The notes under the pieces: generated by a model
The model's database searches: none
Told to the model about the DNA's origin: nothing
What the model saw: the letters and a program-made list of their open reading frames with translations, nothing else
In this document: positions 53,121 through 64,000 of the stretch, one piece after another
Numbering within the stretch: position 1 is the stretch's first letter
How the letters are laid out: each line of letters begins with the position of its first letter
Program-made: the position numbers and the translations under genes
Source of the DNA: Sphingomonas cavernae
GTDB taxonomy: Bacteria; Pseudomonadota; Alphaproteobacteria; Sphingomonadales; Sphingomonadaceae
NCBI RefSeq assembly: GCF_003590775.1
Contig: NZ_QYUM01000002.1
Span: forward strand, 186,001 to 250,000
Reading direction: 5' to 3'
Length of the DNA: 64,000 bases

Positions 53121-54359
53121 TCAGCAGCCGGTGTCGACGCCGAGCGCGCCGCCGAGCATGCCCCCAAGACCACCCAGTCCGCCCTTCTTCTTGCACTTCT
53201 TCTTCGGCTGCGCCTCCTGCGTGTCGTCAGCGGCCGACATGTCGCCCATGTCAGGGCCGCCGATCATCCACATCGTGTTCGAGCGGAAGCGGACGCGTGT
53301 GGTCCATTCGGGTTTCCATGGGGTCGCCGGGTTGGCCGGACGCGGCGGGTAGGCGAAGTTCGCCTCGGGGCCATAGGCGTACAGGCTCGACATCAGGAAG
53401 CCGGGAGCGGCTGCCTTCACCTCCGCCGGGATGGTGCAGGTCGTCTGCGTCGGCGGCATCACGACCTTCTCGCCGATGAGCCGGCGGACCGTCTCCGGAG
53501 GCAGCCAGTCCCACAGACCGCCACCGAATTCGCGCATTGTGGAGGATGTCCACCAGACAAAATCACCGGTGTTGCCACCATCGGTTTTCGCACCGAAGGC
53601 CCAGGCGTAATAGCCAGTGGCACCCGTCACCGCGTTCCAGCTTATGTTGGTCGCCCCGCCCGGTTGCTCGCTCGCGCGTCCGGTGATTCCGGGCATGTAA
53701 TCCTGCGCCAGATTGAACTTGATCTCAGGCGTGTAATTGCCCGCGACGCGGTGCTCACCGACGATCGTTGAGCCCCTCCCCGGCTGCTGCCCGCCCTTGC
53801 CGCTCGGCCACCAGCCGAAGGTCTTGCTGTTCGACACATTGGGCCCCTGATCCACGGGAACACGCGTCGAAAACAGGTTGGGCGGCATCTGCCCCGCGGC
53901 CACCTTGGCAAAGTCTATGACGACCGGCTGCCCCGGGCCCGCCTTGGCGCCACACCCCCAATAGAGCAGCAGCCGTCCCTTGGGCCGCTCAAACGACTGC
54001 GGCGGCTCGGATGTGCCGGGCGTTGGCGTTACCAGCGGCAGCATCTTGCCCATTTTTGCGGTTTCAGGCGGAAAATGGTCGGCCTTGGGCGCGCCGGGCG
54101 TGGCAGCATTGCGCGAGCCCAGCCGCAGCTCGACGGTATGCGTTTCGCGGCTGGCGCCACCGCCGCCCATCATCATGCTGATCGCGCTCGTGGCGCCGCC
54201 CGACATGCCCGCCATGCCGGTGGTCGTGCTGACATTCATCACATAGCGCGCAATCGGAGGTGTGGTTGTCGTCTTCTGCGCAACGCCAGGGCCAAAGGCT
54301 ATCCAGATTCCCGTGAACGCTGTGCCGCATATGAGTGAAATACGAGTGTACCGGTTCAT
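53121..54359 (-). CDS. Exported protein of unknown function with Lys/Gly/Cys tail
   Basis: A 412-residue protein with a signal peptide (MNRYTRISLICGTAFTGIWIAFGPGVAQ). A Gly/Met-rich stretch follows (TTTGMAGMSGGATSAISMMMGGGGAS), then beta-rich sequence with FERPKGRLLLYWGCGAKAGPGQPVVIDF, an internal copy-like WNAVTGATGYYAWAFGAKT and FVWWTSSTMREFGGGLWDWLP. The C-terminus reads KKKCKKKGGLGGLGGMLGGALG and ends in VDTGC. Tryptophan-rich beta segments suggest a periplasmic or surface protein. The patterned tail could anchor, polymerise or bind. I do not recognise a family; similar proteins occur in sphingomonads, from memory. Confidence 0.75.
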   Translation of the reverse strand: MNRYTRISLICGTAFTGIWIAFGPGVAQKTTTTPPIARYVMNVSTTTGMAGMSGGATSAISMMMGGGGASRETHTVELRLGSRNAATPGAPKADHFPPETAKMGKMLPLVTPTPGTSEPPQSFERPKGRLLLYWGCGAKAGPGQPVVIDFAKVAAGQMPPNLFSTRVPVDQGPNVSNSKTFGWWPSGKGGQQPGRGSTIVGEHRVAGNYTPEIKFNLAQDYMPGITGRASEQPGGATNISWNAVTGATGYYAWAFGAKTDGGNTGDFVWWTSSTMREFGGGLWDWLPPETVRRLIGEKVVMPPTQTTCTIPAEVKAAAPGFLMSSLYAYGPEANFAYPPRPANPATPWKPEWTTRVRFRSNTMWMIGGPDMGDMSAADDTQEAQPKKKCKKKGGLGGLGGMLGGALGVDTGC

Positions 54360-54635
54360 GCAAAAACTCCCTGAAATTTGCGCGGCCCGGCCCTGCTTTT
54401 TTTTGGCAGTGACGTTATGCTCCCGTAACTACTGGAGCGTGGGACACTCCGCAATGTGCCAGCGCACAACTGTACGGTACTGCGCATTTTTTCATGGGGC
54501 ATGTTACTTTTTCGCCAAAAGTCGCCTCACATGCGATCGAAATGACGAAAAATATCGCAATAAACGAACCGGCACGCAGTTCCCTTCACTACACACCTTC
54601 CCACCTTGACAGGCGACCTCTCAAAAGCGCACTAA
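54360..54635. other. Divergent intergenic region between the 412-residue gene and imuA
   Basis: This stretch of about 280 bases is visibly richer in A+T than its surroundings, with runs such as CATTTTTTCATG and TTACTTTTTCGCC. No good coding frame is seen. It should hold the promoter of the exported protein gene and, at its right end, that of the LexA-controlled mutasome. Confidence 0.6.
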
Positions 54636-54650
54636 GAACATAACGGGAAC
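54636..54650 (-). promoter_or_regulatory. LexA (SOS) box of the imuA-imuB-dnaE2 operon
   Basis: GAAC-ATAACGG-GAAC is the exact reverse complement of the alphaproteobacterial LexA direct repeat GTTC-N7-GTTC. It lies only four bases before the imuA start codon, so LexA would cover the transcription start or the ribosome binding site. The downstream genes are classic SOS targets, which supports the call. Confidence 0.85.
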
Positions 54651-54654
54651 ATTT

Positions 54655-55449
54655 ATGAAAGAGTCGTCCAATCCCCTCGCCACATTGCGTCGGCGCGTTG
54701 CTGGAATTGCCGGGATGGAACACACCCTGCAAAGCCAGCGTTTTGCAACCGGCCATGGTGCGCTCGACATCGCGCTTGGCGGTGGGCTTGCGCTTGGGCG
54801 ACTCCATGAATTGTTCGCATATGAGTGCGACAATGCGGCAAGCGCTTCGGGATTTGCTACGATGCTCGCCCTGCGTGCGCGGCATGACGGTGCATCGACC
54901 CTCTGGCTCAGAACCGATGAGGCGGAGCGGCGCTGCGGGCGCTTATTTGCGCCCGGGCTCGTCGAGCTTGGCGGCAACCCGGATGCGTTCCTGTTTGCGC
55001 TGGCCCCGGACGTCTGCGCGCTGCTGCGCGGAGCGGCTGACGCGGCACGCTGTGCTGGTCTGGGTGCAGTGATCGTCGAATGTTGGGGAAAAAGTCCCGC
55101 GCTCGAGCTCACCGCGAGCCGGCGGCTGGCGCTGGCTGCCGAGCAATCGGGAGTGACGGTGATCATGCTCCGGATCGACGCCACCCCAGTGCCCAGTGCT
55201 GCCGATACGCGCTGGGCTGTGAGCGCCGCACAATCCGTCGCGCTCGAAGCCAACGCGCCGGGACCGGCGCTGTTCGAAATCGAATTGTTGCGCCGTCGCT
55301 CAGGCCCATCGGGCATGCGCTGGCGCGTGGAGTGGGACCGTGACAAATGTGTCTTTCGTGAACCGGCGCTATCTGGCGCTGTGGTTCCCCTTTCTTCCCA
55401 CGGATCGGTTGAGGCGCCGTCCGCCCCGGAATTGCGCCACATCGCCTGA
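54655..55449 (+). CDS. imuA: ImuA, RecA-like accessory factor of the DnaE2 mutasome
   Basis: A 264-residue RecA-related protein that acts with ImuB and DnaE2 in SOS mutagenesis. The RecA-like core includes FATGHGALDIALGGGLALGRLHELFAYECDNAASASGFATMLALRARHDG, which has no classical GXXXXGK(T/S) P-loop, as is usual for ImuA. A second conserved part is GLGAVIVECWGKSPALELTASRRLALAAEQSGVTVIMLR. Its last 110 bases overlap the imuB gene in another frame, so the two are tightly coupled. A LexA box lies immediately upstream. Confidence 0.92.
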   Translation: MKESSNPLATLRRRVAGIAGMEHTLQSQRFATGHGALDIALGGGLALGRLHELFAYECDNAASASGFATMLALRARHDGASTLWLRTDEAERRCGRLFAPGLVELGGNPDAFLFALAPDVCALLRGAADAARCAGLGAVIVECWGKSPALELTASRRLALAAEQSGVTVIMLRIDATPVPSAADTRWAVSAAQSVALEANAPGPALFEIELLRRRSGPSGMRWRVEWDRDKCVFREPALSGAVVPLSSHGSVEAPSAPELRHIA

Positions 55450-56917
55450 TGTTCTGGCCGACGCGCCGTTTGCCTTTGTCGAGAAGGTCAAGGGCGCGCT
55501 TCGGCTTTTCGCAGTGGATCGTCGCGCGCAGGCGCTGGGGCTGGCGCCGGGGATCGCGCTCGCCGATGCGCGGGCGCGTGTGCCCGATCTCCTCGTCTTC
55601 GAACGCGACGACCATGCCGATCAGGACTGGCTCGAACGCATAGCTGATGGCTGCGCGCGTTATACGCCGATGGTGGCAATAGATCCGCCCGACGGGCTGA
55701 TTCTCGACATCGCAGGATGCACGCATCTCTTTGGCAACGAAGGCGCGCTCGCCGCGGATATCGAGATGCGCTGCACGGCGCTGGGGATGACATTGCGCCA
55801 TGCCGTCGCGGCTACGCCTGCCGCCGCGCACGCACTCGCGCGTCACCAGTCATTGCCAGCACCCGACGAAGCGGCTGCAATCCGGCGACTGCCCGTGGCA
55901 GCGCTGGGGCTGGAATCCGAAGCCACGCAGGGGCTGGTGCGTGCGGGGCTTAAGAGCATCGGCGATCTCGCCGCGCGGCCACTGGCAGGGATTGCCGCGC
56001 GCTTCGGGGGCGACGCGGTCGATGCGCTGCGCCATCTCCTTGGCGACGCCGACAGGCCGATCGCGCCGCGCCGGGCGCCGCCACAGATCCTGGCCGAACG
56101 CCGTTTTGCCGAGCCGGTCGCACGCACCGAATATGCGCTGACCGTGCTCGGCGAACTCGTGGCCGAAGCGGCGCGGCAACTCGAAGAACGTAAATGTGGC
56201 GGGCGGCGTTTCGAGGCGGTGTTCTTCCGCAGTGACGGGCTGGCGCGCATGCTGAGCGTGGAAACAGGTCAACCGACCCGCACTCCAAAGCGCGTGATGC
56301 GGCTCTTGCGCGAAAGGATCGATAGCTTGCGCGATCCGATCGATCCGGGCTTCGGCTTCGATCTGATCCGACTGGCCGTGCCCGTGATTGAACCACTGGC
56401 GGCAACCCAGCTCAAGCTGGAAGGGGGCGCTGCCAATGAAGCGCAGGTTACCGCGTTGATCGATCAGCTAAGCACCCGGCTGGGGCGTGGCCGTGTTCGA
56501 CGCCTCTTGCCACGCGACACCCATATCCCCGAGCAGGCACAGCTTGCATTGCCTGCGGTGGAAGCCGGCACACCCGCCGCAGCCTGGCCCGTTTCGGCGC
56601 CCGGCGAGCCACCATTGCGCCCGCTTCATCTGTTCGATCCGCCCCAACCTATCGAGGTGATCGCCGAAGTGCCCGATGGTCCGCCACACCGTTTCCGCTG
56701 GCGCCGCGCGCTGCATGAGGTCCGCCGTTTCGAAGGGCCCGAACGGATCGCCGTCGAATGGTGGCGCAGACGCGATGGCGCCACCGACAAACCCGGCCTG
56801 ACGCGCGACTATTACCGTGTCGAGGACGCACGCGGCCGCCGTTTCTGGATCTTTCGCCACGGGTTGTACGAAGAAAAACCCGATCCCGGCTGGTACATGC
56901 ACGGGCTGTTCGCATGA
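55340..56917 (+). CDS. imuB: ImuB, catalytically inactive Y-family polymerase
   Basis: A 525-residue Y-family protein that bridges ImuA, DnaE2 and the sliding clamp. The palm residues of an active Y-family enzyme are absent: the N-terminal strand reads RRYLALWFPFLPTDRLRR without the DXD, and the later motif is LILDIAGCTHLFG. A possible clamp-binding motif is QAQLALP near residue 398. The C-terminal half, WRRALHEVRRFEGPERIAVEWW with RFWIFRHGLY, is typical of ImuB. Three in-frame GTG codons (55340, 55349, 55358) could start it. The stop overlaps the dnaE2 ATG. Confidence 0.92.
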   Translation: MTNVSFVNRRYLALWFPFLPTDRLRRRPPRNCATSPDVLADAPFAFVEKVKGALRLFAVDRRAQALGLAPGIALADARARVPDLLVFERDDHADQDWLERIADGCARYTPMVAIDPPDGLILDIAGCTHLFGNEGALAADIEMRCTALGMTLRHAVAATPAAAHALARHQSLPAPDEAAAIRRLPVAALGLESEATQGLVRAGLKSIGDLAARPLAGIAARFGGDAVDALRHLLGDADRPIAPRRAPPQILAERRFAEPVARTEYALTVLGELVAEAARQLEERKCGGRRFEAVFFRSDGLARMLSVETGQPTRTPKRVMRLLRERIDSLRDPIDPGFGFDLIRLAVPVIEPLAATQLKLEGGAANEAQVTALIDQLSTRLGRGRVRRLLPRDTHIPEQAQLALPAVEAGTPAAAWPVSAPGEPPLRPLHLFDPPQPIEVIAEVPDGPPHRFRWRRALHEVRRFEGPERIAVEWWRRRDGATDKPGLTRDYYRVEDARGRRFWIFRHGLYEEKPDPGWYMHGLFA

Positions 56918-59900
56918 GCGTGCGCTTCGCCGAGCTGGTCGCCGCGACCAATTACTCCTTCCTGCGCGGTGCTTCGCATCCCGCTGACATGGTGGCGCGC
57001 GCGATCGATCTCGGCATGGCAGGAATCGGAATTGCCGATCGCAATACCGTGGCGGGCGTGGTGCGCGCCTGGGTATCGCTAGGCAAAACACCCGAGGCGC
57101 GGCGAGAAAACATGGCAGCGGCCAATTTCAGGCTGATCGTCGGCGCGCGGCTGGTCTTTGCCGATGGCACCCCGGACATTATCGCCTATCCCGCGACGCG
57201 CCATGGCTGGGGGCGGCTGACGCGGCTACTGACACTGGGCAACCGCCGCGCCGAAAAGGGCGATTGCATCCTCGGTTTTGACGATCTGCTGGGGCATTGC
57301 GAAGATTTGCTGCTGATCGCGATGGCCAATGAGTCTCATGAATTTATGCTGCGCCGGCTTGCGCGCGAACGCCCCGGATCTGTCTGGCTTGGCGCGACCA
57401 TGCTCCGGCAAGGGCGCGATCATCGCATATTGTCGAAACAGATGCGGCTGGCCGAGCGCACTGGCATCCCGCTGATTGCGACCAACGACGCACTCTATGC
57501 CAGCGCCGCACAACGCCCGCTCCACGATATCGTCACCTCTATCCGCGAGGGCGTGGAAATCCGTGCTGCGGGCCAACTGCTGGCCGCCAATGCCGAACGC
57601 CATCTCAAGGCCCCTGAAGAAATGGCGCGGCTGTTTCGCGACTGCCCACAAGCGCTGGCCGAGACCACGGCATTGATCGCGCGCATCAGCTTCACGCTCG
57701 ACGACCTGCGCTATGAATATCCGCACGAGCCTGTGCCCGAAGGCTGGAGTCCGCAAGGCTGGCTCGAGCATCTGGTGATCGAGGCGGCGCACAAACGCCA
57801 TCCGCAAGGACTTCCGACGAAATGGAAGAAGGTGCTCGATGAGGAATTCACCCTCATCCGCAAACGCAACTATGCCTATTATTTCCTGACGGTGCACGAC
57901 ATCGTCCAGTTTGCGCGGACGCGGGAACCGCCCATTCTGTGCCAGGGGCGCGGCTCTGCGGCCAATTCGCTGGTCTGTTATCTGCTCGAAATCACCGCGA
58001 TCGATCCGATCGAGAACAACCTGCTCTTCACGCGCTTCCTCTCCGAGGAGCGTGGCGAACCGCCCGATATCGATGTCGATTTCGAGCACGAGCGGCGCGA
58101 AGAGGTGATGCAATATGTCTATCGCCGCTATGGTCGCAAACGCGCGGGGATCGCCGCGACCGTGATCCATTACCGATCGCGCAGCACGGTGCGCGAGGTC
58201 GGCAAGGCGCTGGGGCTGTCCGAAGACGTGACCGCGCGGCTCGCGAATACAAGCTGGGGCAGCTATGCGAGCGAAGTGCCCGATGCGCGCTTCGCCGAGG
58301 CGGGACTTGACCTTTCCAATCCCGAGGTCGCGCGGCTGAAGGCGATCGTCGCGCAGCTCCTCGAATTTCCGCGCCACCTGTCGCAGCATGTGGGCGGCTT
58401 CGTGTTGACCGAGCACAGGCTCGACGAGATGGTGCCTGTCCACAATGCAGCGATGGAGGATCGCACCTTCATCGAATGGGACAAGGACGATATCGACGCG
58501 CTGGGGCTGATGAAGGTCGATGTGCTCGCGCTCGGCATGCTCACCTGTATCCGCAAGAGCTTCGACCTGCTGCGCGATCACGCTCTGGGTGACTACACGC
58601 TCGACAGCCTGCCCAGGGAAGATCCCGAGGTTTACGACATGCTGTGCAAGGGCGACAGCATCGGCGTTTTCCAGGTCGAGAGCCGTGCGCAGATCAACAT
58701 GTTGCCGCGGCTGCGGCCGCGTGAATTCTACGATCTCGTTATCCAGGTCGCGATCGTGCGCCCGGGGCCGATCGAGGGTGATATGGTCCATCCCTATCTC
58801 AGGCGACGCAATAAGGAAGAGCCTGCGACCCTGCCTTCTCCCAGACCACCCTACCCTGTCGATGAACTGGAGCAGGTGCTGGGCAAGACCTTCGGCGTAC
58901 CGCTCTTCCAGGAACAGGCGATGAAGCTCGCGATCGTCGCCGCGAACTTCACCCCCGACCAAGCCAATGGCCTGCGCCGCGCCATGGCGACATTCCGCAA
59001 TGTCGGGACGATCTACGAATATCGCGACAAGATGATCGGGGGCATGGTTGCGCGCGGCTACGAACCCGATTTTGCGGCGCGCTGCTTCAAGCAGATCGAG
59101 GGTTTTGGCAGCTATGGCTTTCCCGAAAGCCATGCCCAGTCCTTCGCCAAGCTCGTCTACGTCTCCTCATGGATCAAATGCTGGCACCCCGCAGTGTTCA
59201 CCTGCGCGCTGCTCAATTCCCAGCCCATGGGCTTTTACGCACCCGCGCAGCTCGTCCGCGATGCGCGCGAACATGGTGTCGAAGTGCGTGGTGTCGATAT
59301 CAATGCGAGCGGCTGGGATAACAGCCTTGAGCGTCGCAATGACGGCGAGCTCGTGCTCAGGCTGGGCTTTCGCCAGATCGAGGGGTTTCGCGAGGATTGG
59401 GCGAACGCGCTAACCGAGGCGCGGGGCGTAGGATATACGCAGGTCGAACAGCTCGCGCAGCGCGCTGGCCTCCCTTCGCGCGCGCTGCGCCTTCTTGCCG
59501 ACGCAGACGCGTGCAGTTCGATCGGGCTCGGAAGGCGCGATGCGCTATGGGAAGCGCGGCGCACACCGCAGGGCGTCCTGCCTCTGTTTGCAGCGTCCGC
59601 CTCCCCCGAGCTTGCCGAGGAACCCGACGCGAATCTGCCCGCAATGCCCCTCGTTGAGCATGTCCTCACCGACTACCAGATGACGCGCCTGTCATTGAAA
59701 GGGCATCCCATGGCCTTTCTGCGCAGCGATTTCGCGCACGAGGGCATACTGAGCTGCGCCGACACCACGGCGGCGCGCAATGGCTCGCTCGTGCGCACCG
59801 CGGGTATCGTCCTGATCCGCCAGCGCCCGGGCAAGGGCAATGCGATCTTCATCACTCTCGAGGACGAAACCGGGATCACCAACGTCCTGCTCTGGGCCCG

Positions 59901-60165
59901 GCAGTTCGAGCGTTATCGCCGCGCAGTGATGTCGGCGCGGCTGATGCTCGTCGAGGGCGAGGTCCAGCGCAGCAAGGAGGGTGTGATCCACCTGATGGCG
60001 ACCCGCATCCTCGATCGCACAGCGATGCTCGATGGCCTGTCCGAAGGTCCGCCCGTCCATCCCGAACTGGCGCATGCCGATGAAGTGACGCATCCCCAGA
60101 TCCCGCGCGGTCACAGCCATCCGCGTAATGTGCGCATCCTGCCTAAATCACGTGATTTTCATTAA
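56914..60165 (+). CDS. dnaE2: Error-prone DNA polymerase DnaE2
   Basis: A 1083-residue C-family polymerase that performs translesion synthesis as the active enzyme of the mutasome. The N-terminal PHP domain starts SVRFAELVAATNYSFLRGASHPADMVARAI. The catalytic palm motifs are PPDIDVDFEHERREEV and ALGLMKVDVLALGML. FPESHAQSFAKLVYVSSWIKCWHPAVF and a C-terminal OB fold (IFITLEDETGITNVLLW) complete the family. It is shorter than replicative DnaE and lacks its tau-binding end. The ATG at 56914 overlaps the imuB stop; the longer frame upstream is inside imuB. Confidence 0.96.
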   Translation: MSVRFAELVAATNYSFLRGASHPADMVARAIDLGMAGIGIADRNTVAGVVRAWVSLGKTPEARRENMAAANFRLIVGARLVFADGTPDIIAYPATRHGWGRLTRLLTLGNRRAEKGDCILGFDDLLGHCEDLLLIAMANESHEFMLRRLARERPGSVWLGATMLRQGRDHRILSKQMRLAERTGIPLIATNDALYASAAQRPLHDIVTSIREGVEIRAAGQLLAANAERHLKAPEEMARLFRDCPQALAETTALIARISFTLDDLRYEYPHEPVPEGWSPQGWLEHLVIEAAHKRHPQGLPTKWKKVLDEEFTLIRKRNYAYYFLTVHDIVQFARTREPPILCQGRGSAANSLVCYLLEITAIDPIENNLLFTRFLSEERGEPPDIDVDFEHERREEVMQYVYRRYGRKRAGIAATVIHYRSRSTVREVGKALGLSEDVTARLANTSWGSYASEVPDARFAEAGLDLSNPEVARLKAIVAQLLEFPRHLSQHVGGFVLTEHRLDEMVPVHNAAMEDRTFIEWDKDDIDALGLMKVDVLALGMLTCIRKSFDLLRDHALGDYTLDSLPREDPEVYDMLCKGDSIGVFQVESRAQINMLPRLRPREFYDLVIQVAIVRPGPIEGDMVHPYLRRRNKEEPATLPSPRPPYPVDELEQVLGKTFGVPLFQEQAMKLAIVAANFTPDQANGLRRAMATFRNVGTIYEYRDKMIGGMVARGYEPDFAARCFKQIEGFGSYGFPESHAQSFAKLVYVSSWIKCWHPAVFTCALLNSQPMGFYAPAQLVRDAREHGVEVRGVDINASGWDNSLERRNDGELVLRLGFRQIEGFREDWANALTEARGVGYTQVEQLAQRAGLPSRALRLLADADACSSIGLGRRDALWEARRTPQGVLPLFAASASPELAEEPDANLPAMPLVEHVLTDYQMTRLSLKGHPMAFLRSDFAHEGILSCADTTAARNGSLVRTAGIVLIRQRPGKGNAIFITLEDETGITNVLLWARQFERYRRAVMSARLMLVEGEVQRSKEGVIHLMATRILDRTAMLDGLSEGPPVHPELAHADEVTHPQIPRGHSHPRNVRILPKSRDFH

Positions 60166-60239
60166 TTTTCGGGATCGATCTGCTTTTCGATCTGCCAAAC
60201 GCCAGAAGGCGCTTCTCATCTTCATCATGAAGGAAAAAT

Positions 60240-60316
60240 TGGCGCGCCCGGAACGATTCGAACGTCCGACCCTCAGATTCGTAGTCTGATGCTCTATCCA
60301 GCTGAGCTACGGGCGC
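60240..60316 (-). tRNA. tRNA-Arg (ACG)
   Basis: On the minus strand a full cloverleaf is seen: acceptor GCGCCCG paired with CGGGCGC, D-arm GCTCAGCTGGATAGAGC, anticodon arm TCAGA-CTACGAA-TCTGA with anticodon ACG, T-arm GGACGTTCGAATCGTTC-type, discriminator G, and an encoded CCA. The ACG anticodon is read as ICG and decodes CGU/CGC/CGA arginine codons. Confidence 0.95.
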
Positions 60317-60399
60317 GCGGTGTGGAGGGGCTCTTACGGGGCAAGCGCAGAGAGCGCAAGTCCGTTGCAGCCATTTTCTTGCGCGTTTAGGTAACGGAC

Positions 60400-60918
60400 A
60401 TGAAAAAAGCCCTCACCGCAACGTTCCTCCCCTCGCTCCTCCTTGCAGGCTGCGCCACCGAGACCGGGAATTTCCCTTCGCTCGCACCGCGCGCAATCGA
60501 GCAGCGGAGCGACGCTGAAGAGCCGACAGCGCCAATCACGCCCACGCCCGCGGATTCGACGCTCAAGGCGAATCTCGAGCGTTTGCTACAACAGGCCCGT
60601 GAAGGAGAATCGGCCTTTTCGAAGATTCTCGGGACGACCGAACGCGCCGTCGCGGCCGCAAAGGGAGCGGCGCCAGAGGCCGAATCATGGGTCGCAGCAC
60701 AGCAGCAACTCTCTGCACTCGACGGCGCCCGCGCACCCACGGCGGCGGCGCTCTCCGAACTCGATTCGCTCTATGTCTCGCTTGCCGACAGGGCGACACA
60801 GGATGCCAGCATCGGTGGTGTCGAAGAAGCGTTCGTCGCGCGCGGCGAGGTGGAAGCGCTCAACGATCGCCAGATCGCGCGACTGACCGCGCTTCAGGCA
60901 GCGCTCAGCAACCCGTGA
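60400..60918 (+). CDS. Small lipoprotein, hypothetical
   Basis: A 172-residue protein with a lipoprotein signal peptide: MKKALTATFLPSLLLAGC, lipidated at Cys18. The mature part begins with a Pro/Thr-rich linker to about residue 50 and is then almost all helical with heptad-like spacing (LKANLERLLQQAREGESAFSKILGTTERAVAAAKG), ending ALNDRQIARLTALQAALSNP. It may be a coiled-coil envelope lipoprotein. The 3' end overlaps the gamma carbonic anhydrase gene by 14 bases, tail to tail. No known family is recognised. Confidence 0.75.
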   Translation: MKKALTATFLPSLLLAGCATETGNFPSLAPRAIEQRSDAEEPTAPITPTPADSTLKANLERLLQQAREGESAFSKILGTTERAVAAAKGAAPEAESWVAAQQQLSALDGARAPTAAALSELDSLYVSLADRATQDASIGGVEEAFVARGEVEALNDRQIARLTALQAALSNP

Positions 60919-61440
60919 TCTCGGCCTTGTGCGCTTTGGCGAGCATCATATAGCCCGCCACACCCATCAGATTTCCCGCAACCTGTTCCTCGGTCAGCGT
61001 CCGCATCAGCCTGGCGGGGCGCCCTCCCCACATTTCGTTGGGACCGATCGTCTTGTGCGGCGTCAGCATTCCTCCTGCGGCCAGCATCCCGCCGGATTCG
61101 ATGACGGTCCCGTCCATCGCAATCGCTCCCAAGCCGACAAAACCGCGATCCTTCACGGTCGTGCCGTGCAACATGGCCATATGACCGACGAGCGCATCCT
61201 CGCCGATGATCGTCGGATAGCCGCCGGTGCCGGTGCGACCCGAATCGCAGTGGATGACGGTGCCGTCCTGGATATTCGAGCGCGCGCCGATGCGGATGTA
61301 GTTGACGTCGCCGCGCAGCACGCAATTGTACCAGATGCTCGCCTCGGGCCCGATCTCGATATCGCCGATCAGGCGGACGCCGGGGGCGACGAAGGCGGAA
61401 GGGTCGATCCGGGGAGTCTTCCCGTTGAACGGAACTATCG

Positions 61441-61453
<13 letters not shown>
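60905..61453 (-). CDS. Gamma carbonic anhydrase family protein
   Basis: A 182-residue left-handed beta-helix protein with hexapeptide repeats. NCVLRGDVNYIRIGARSNIQDGTVIHCD and LVGHMAMLHGTTVKDRGFVGLGAIAMDG carry the three histidines that bind zinc (IHCD and GHMAMLHG), plus the Arg-Asp pair. The loop SGRTGTGGYPTIIGEDA is standard. Members interconvert CO2 and bicarbonate, or serve as unknown-function YrdA-like proteins. The start MEGVTIVPF is chosen over longer frames that enter the GNAT gene. Confidence 0.92.
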
Positions 61454-63953
<2,500 letters not shown>

Positions 63954-64000
63954 CTTCGCAAACTTCGCCCCGATCCGCGACCAGACGCTGCAAAGTTCAG

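Noticed and set aside
57226-59133. A 635-codon open frame on the minus strand inside dnaE2
   Set aside because: It is antisense to conserved polymerase motifs, and its protein is a low-complexity Asp/Arg/His mix typical of G+C-rich shadow frames.

Overview
The window is a dense, G+C-rich stretch of bacterial chromosome. It most likely comes from an aerobic alphaproteobacterium of the order Sphingomonadales. The grounds are the gene order pyrF-trpF-trpB-trpA-accD-folC, an SOS mutasome (imuA-imuB-dnaE2) behind a direct-repeat GAAC-N7-GAAC LexA box, HWE-type signalling, and several families of palindromic intergenic repeats that I associate with sphingomonads. I could not search a database, so family names rest on motif recognition. 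About 67 protein genes, one tRNA, one IS element and several repeat families are described. Coding density is about 90%. No rRNA, CRISPR array or prophage was seen.

Layout. 1-5663: pyrimidine and tryptophan synthesis, then accD and folC, in one direction, interrupted by inverted pairs of palindromic repeats. 5700-11850: small unknown genes, an SDR/MFS pair, an AmpG-like permease and a Rieske oxygenase. 11906-12374: a frameshifted DUF559 nuclease-like gene enclosed by two 48-base inverted copies of a REP-like palindrome. 12619-14944: cupin, lone receiver, rluB and rsmD. 15041-18564: five transporters, the last one divergent from an XRE-cupin regulator across a shared palindrome. 19222-28671: UvrD-like helicase, GFA protein, L,D-transpeptidase, DUF885 lipoprotein, then an MFS-cysK-SleB run. 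28674-32912: paired bacterial PH proteins, then a MerR regulator with an acyl-CoA dehydrogenase. 33126-36959: thioesterase of low G+C, hisI, a small KAARIA-type protein, purF, SDR and PilZ. 36972-43381: serine hydrolase, cyclopropane fatty acid synthase, a 2-oxoacid:ferredoxin oxidoreductase (korAB) and a deacetylase-like protein.

43436-49116: alpha/beta hydrolase and rppH. An IS5-family element has landed exactly on the rppH stop codon, beside a 130-base CTAG-ended repeat whose inverted second copy lies 3.2 kb away. Between the two copies are an HWE histidine kinase, a lone receiver and a DUF481 outer-membrane protein. 49126-52627: an M20-type hydrolase, astA and astB, which look like an arginine succinyltransferase catabolic unit in which the M20 enzyme may do the AstE step. 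52718-54359: two tiny membrane proteins and a 412-residue exported protein of unknown function. 54636-60165: the LexA-controlled mutasome. 60240-63953: tRNA-Arg(ACG), a small lipoprotein, gamma carbonic anhydrase, GNAT, hemB and a lipid kinase.

The most novel leads are the DUF559 gene nested in inverted REP-like repeats, which resembles the RAYT/REP arrangement but has a different protein, and the CTAG-targeting MITE-like repeat pair around the signalling genes.
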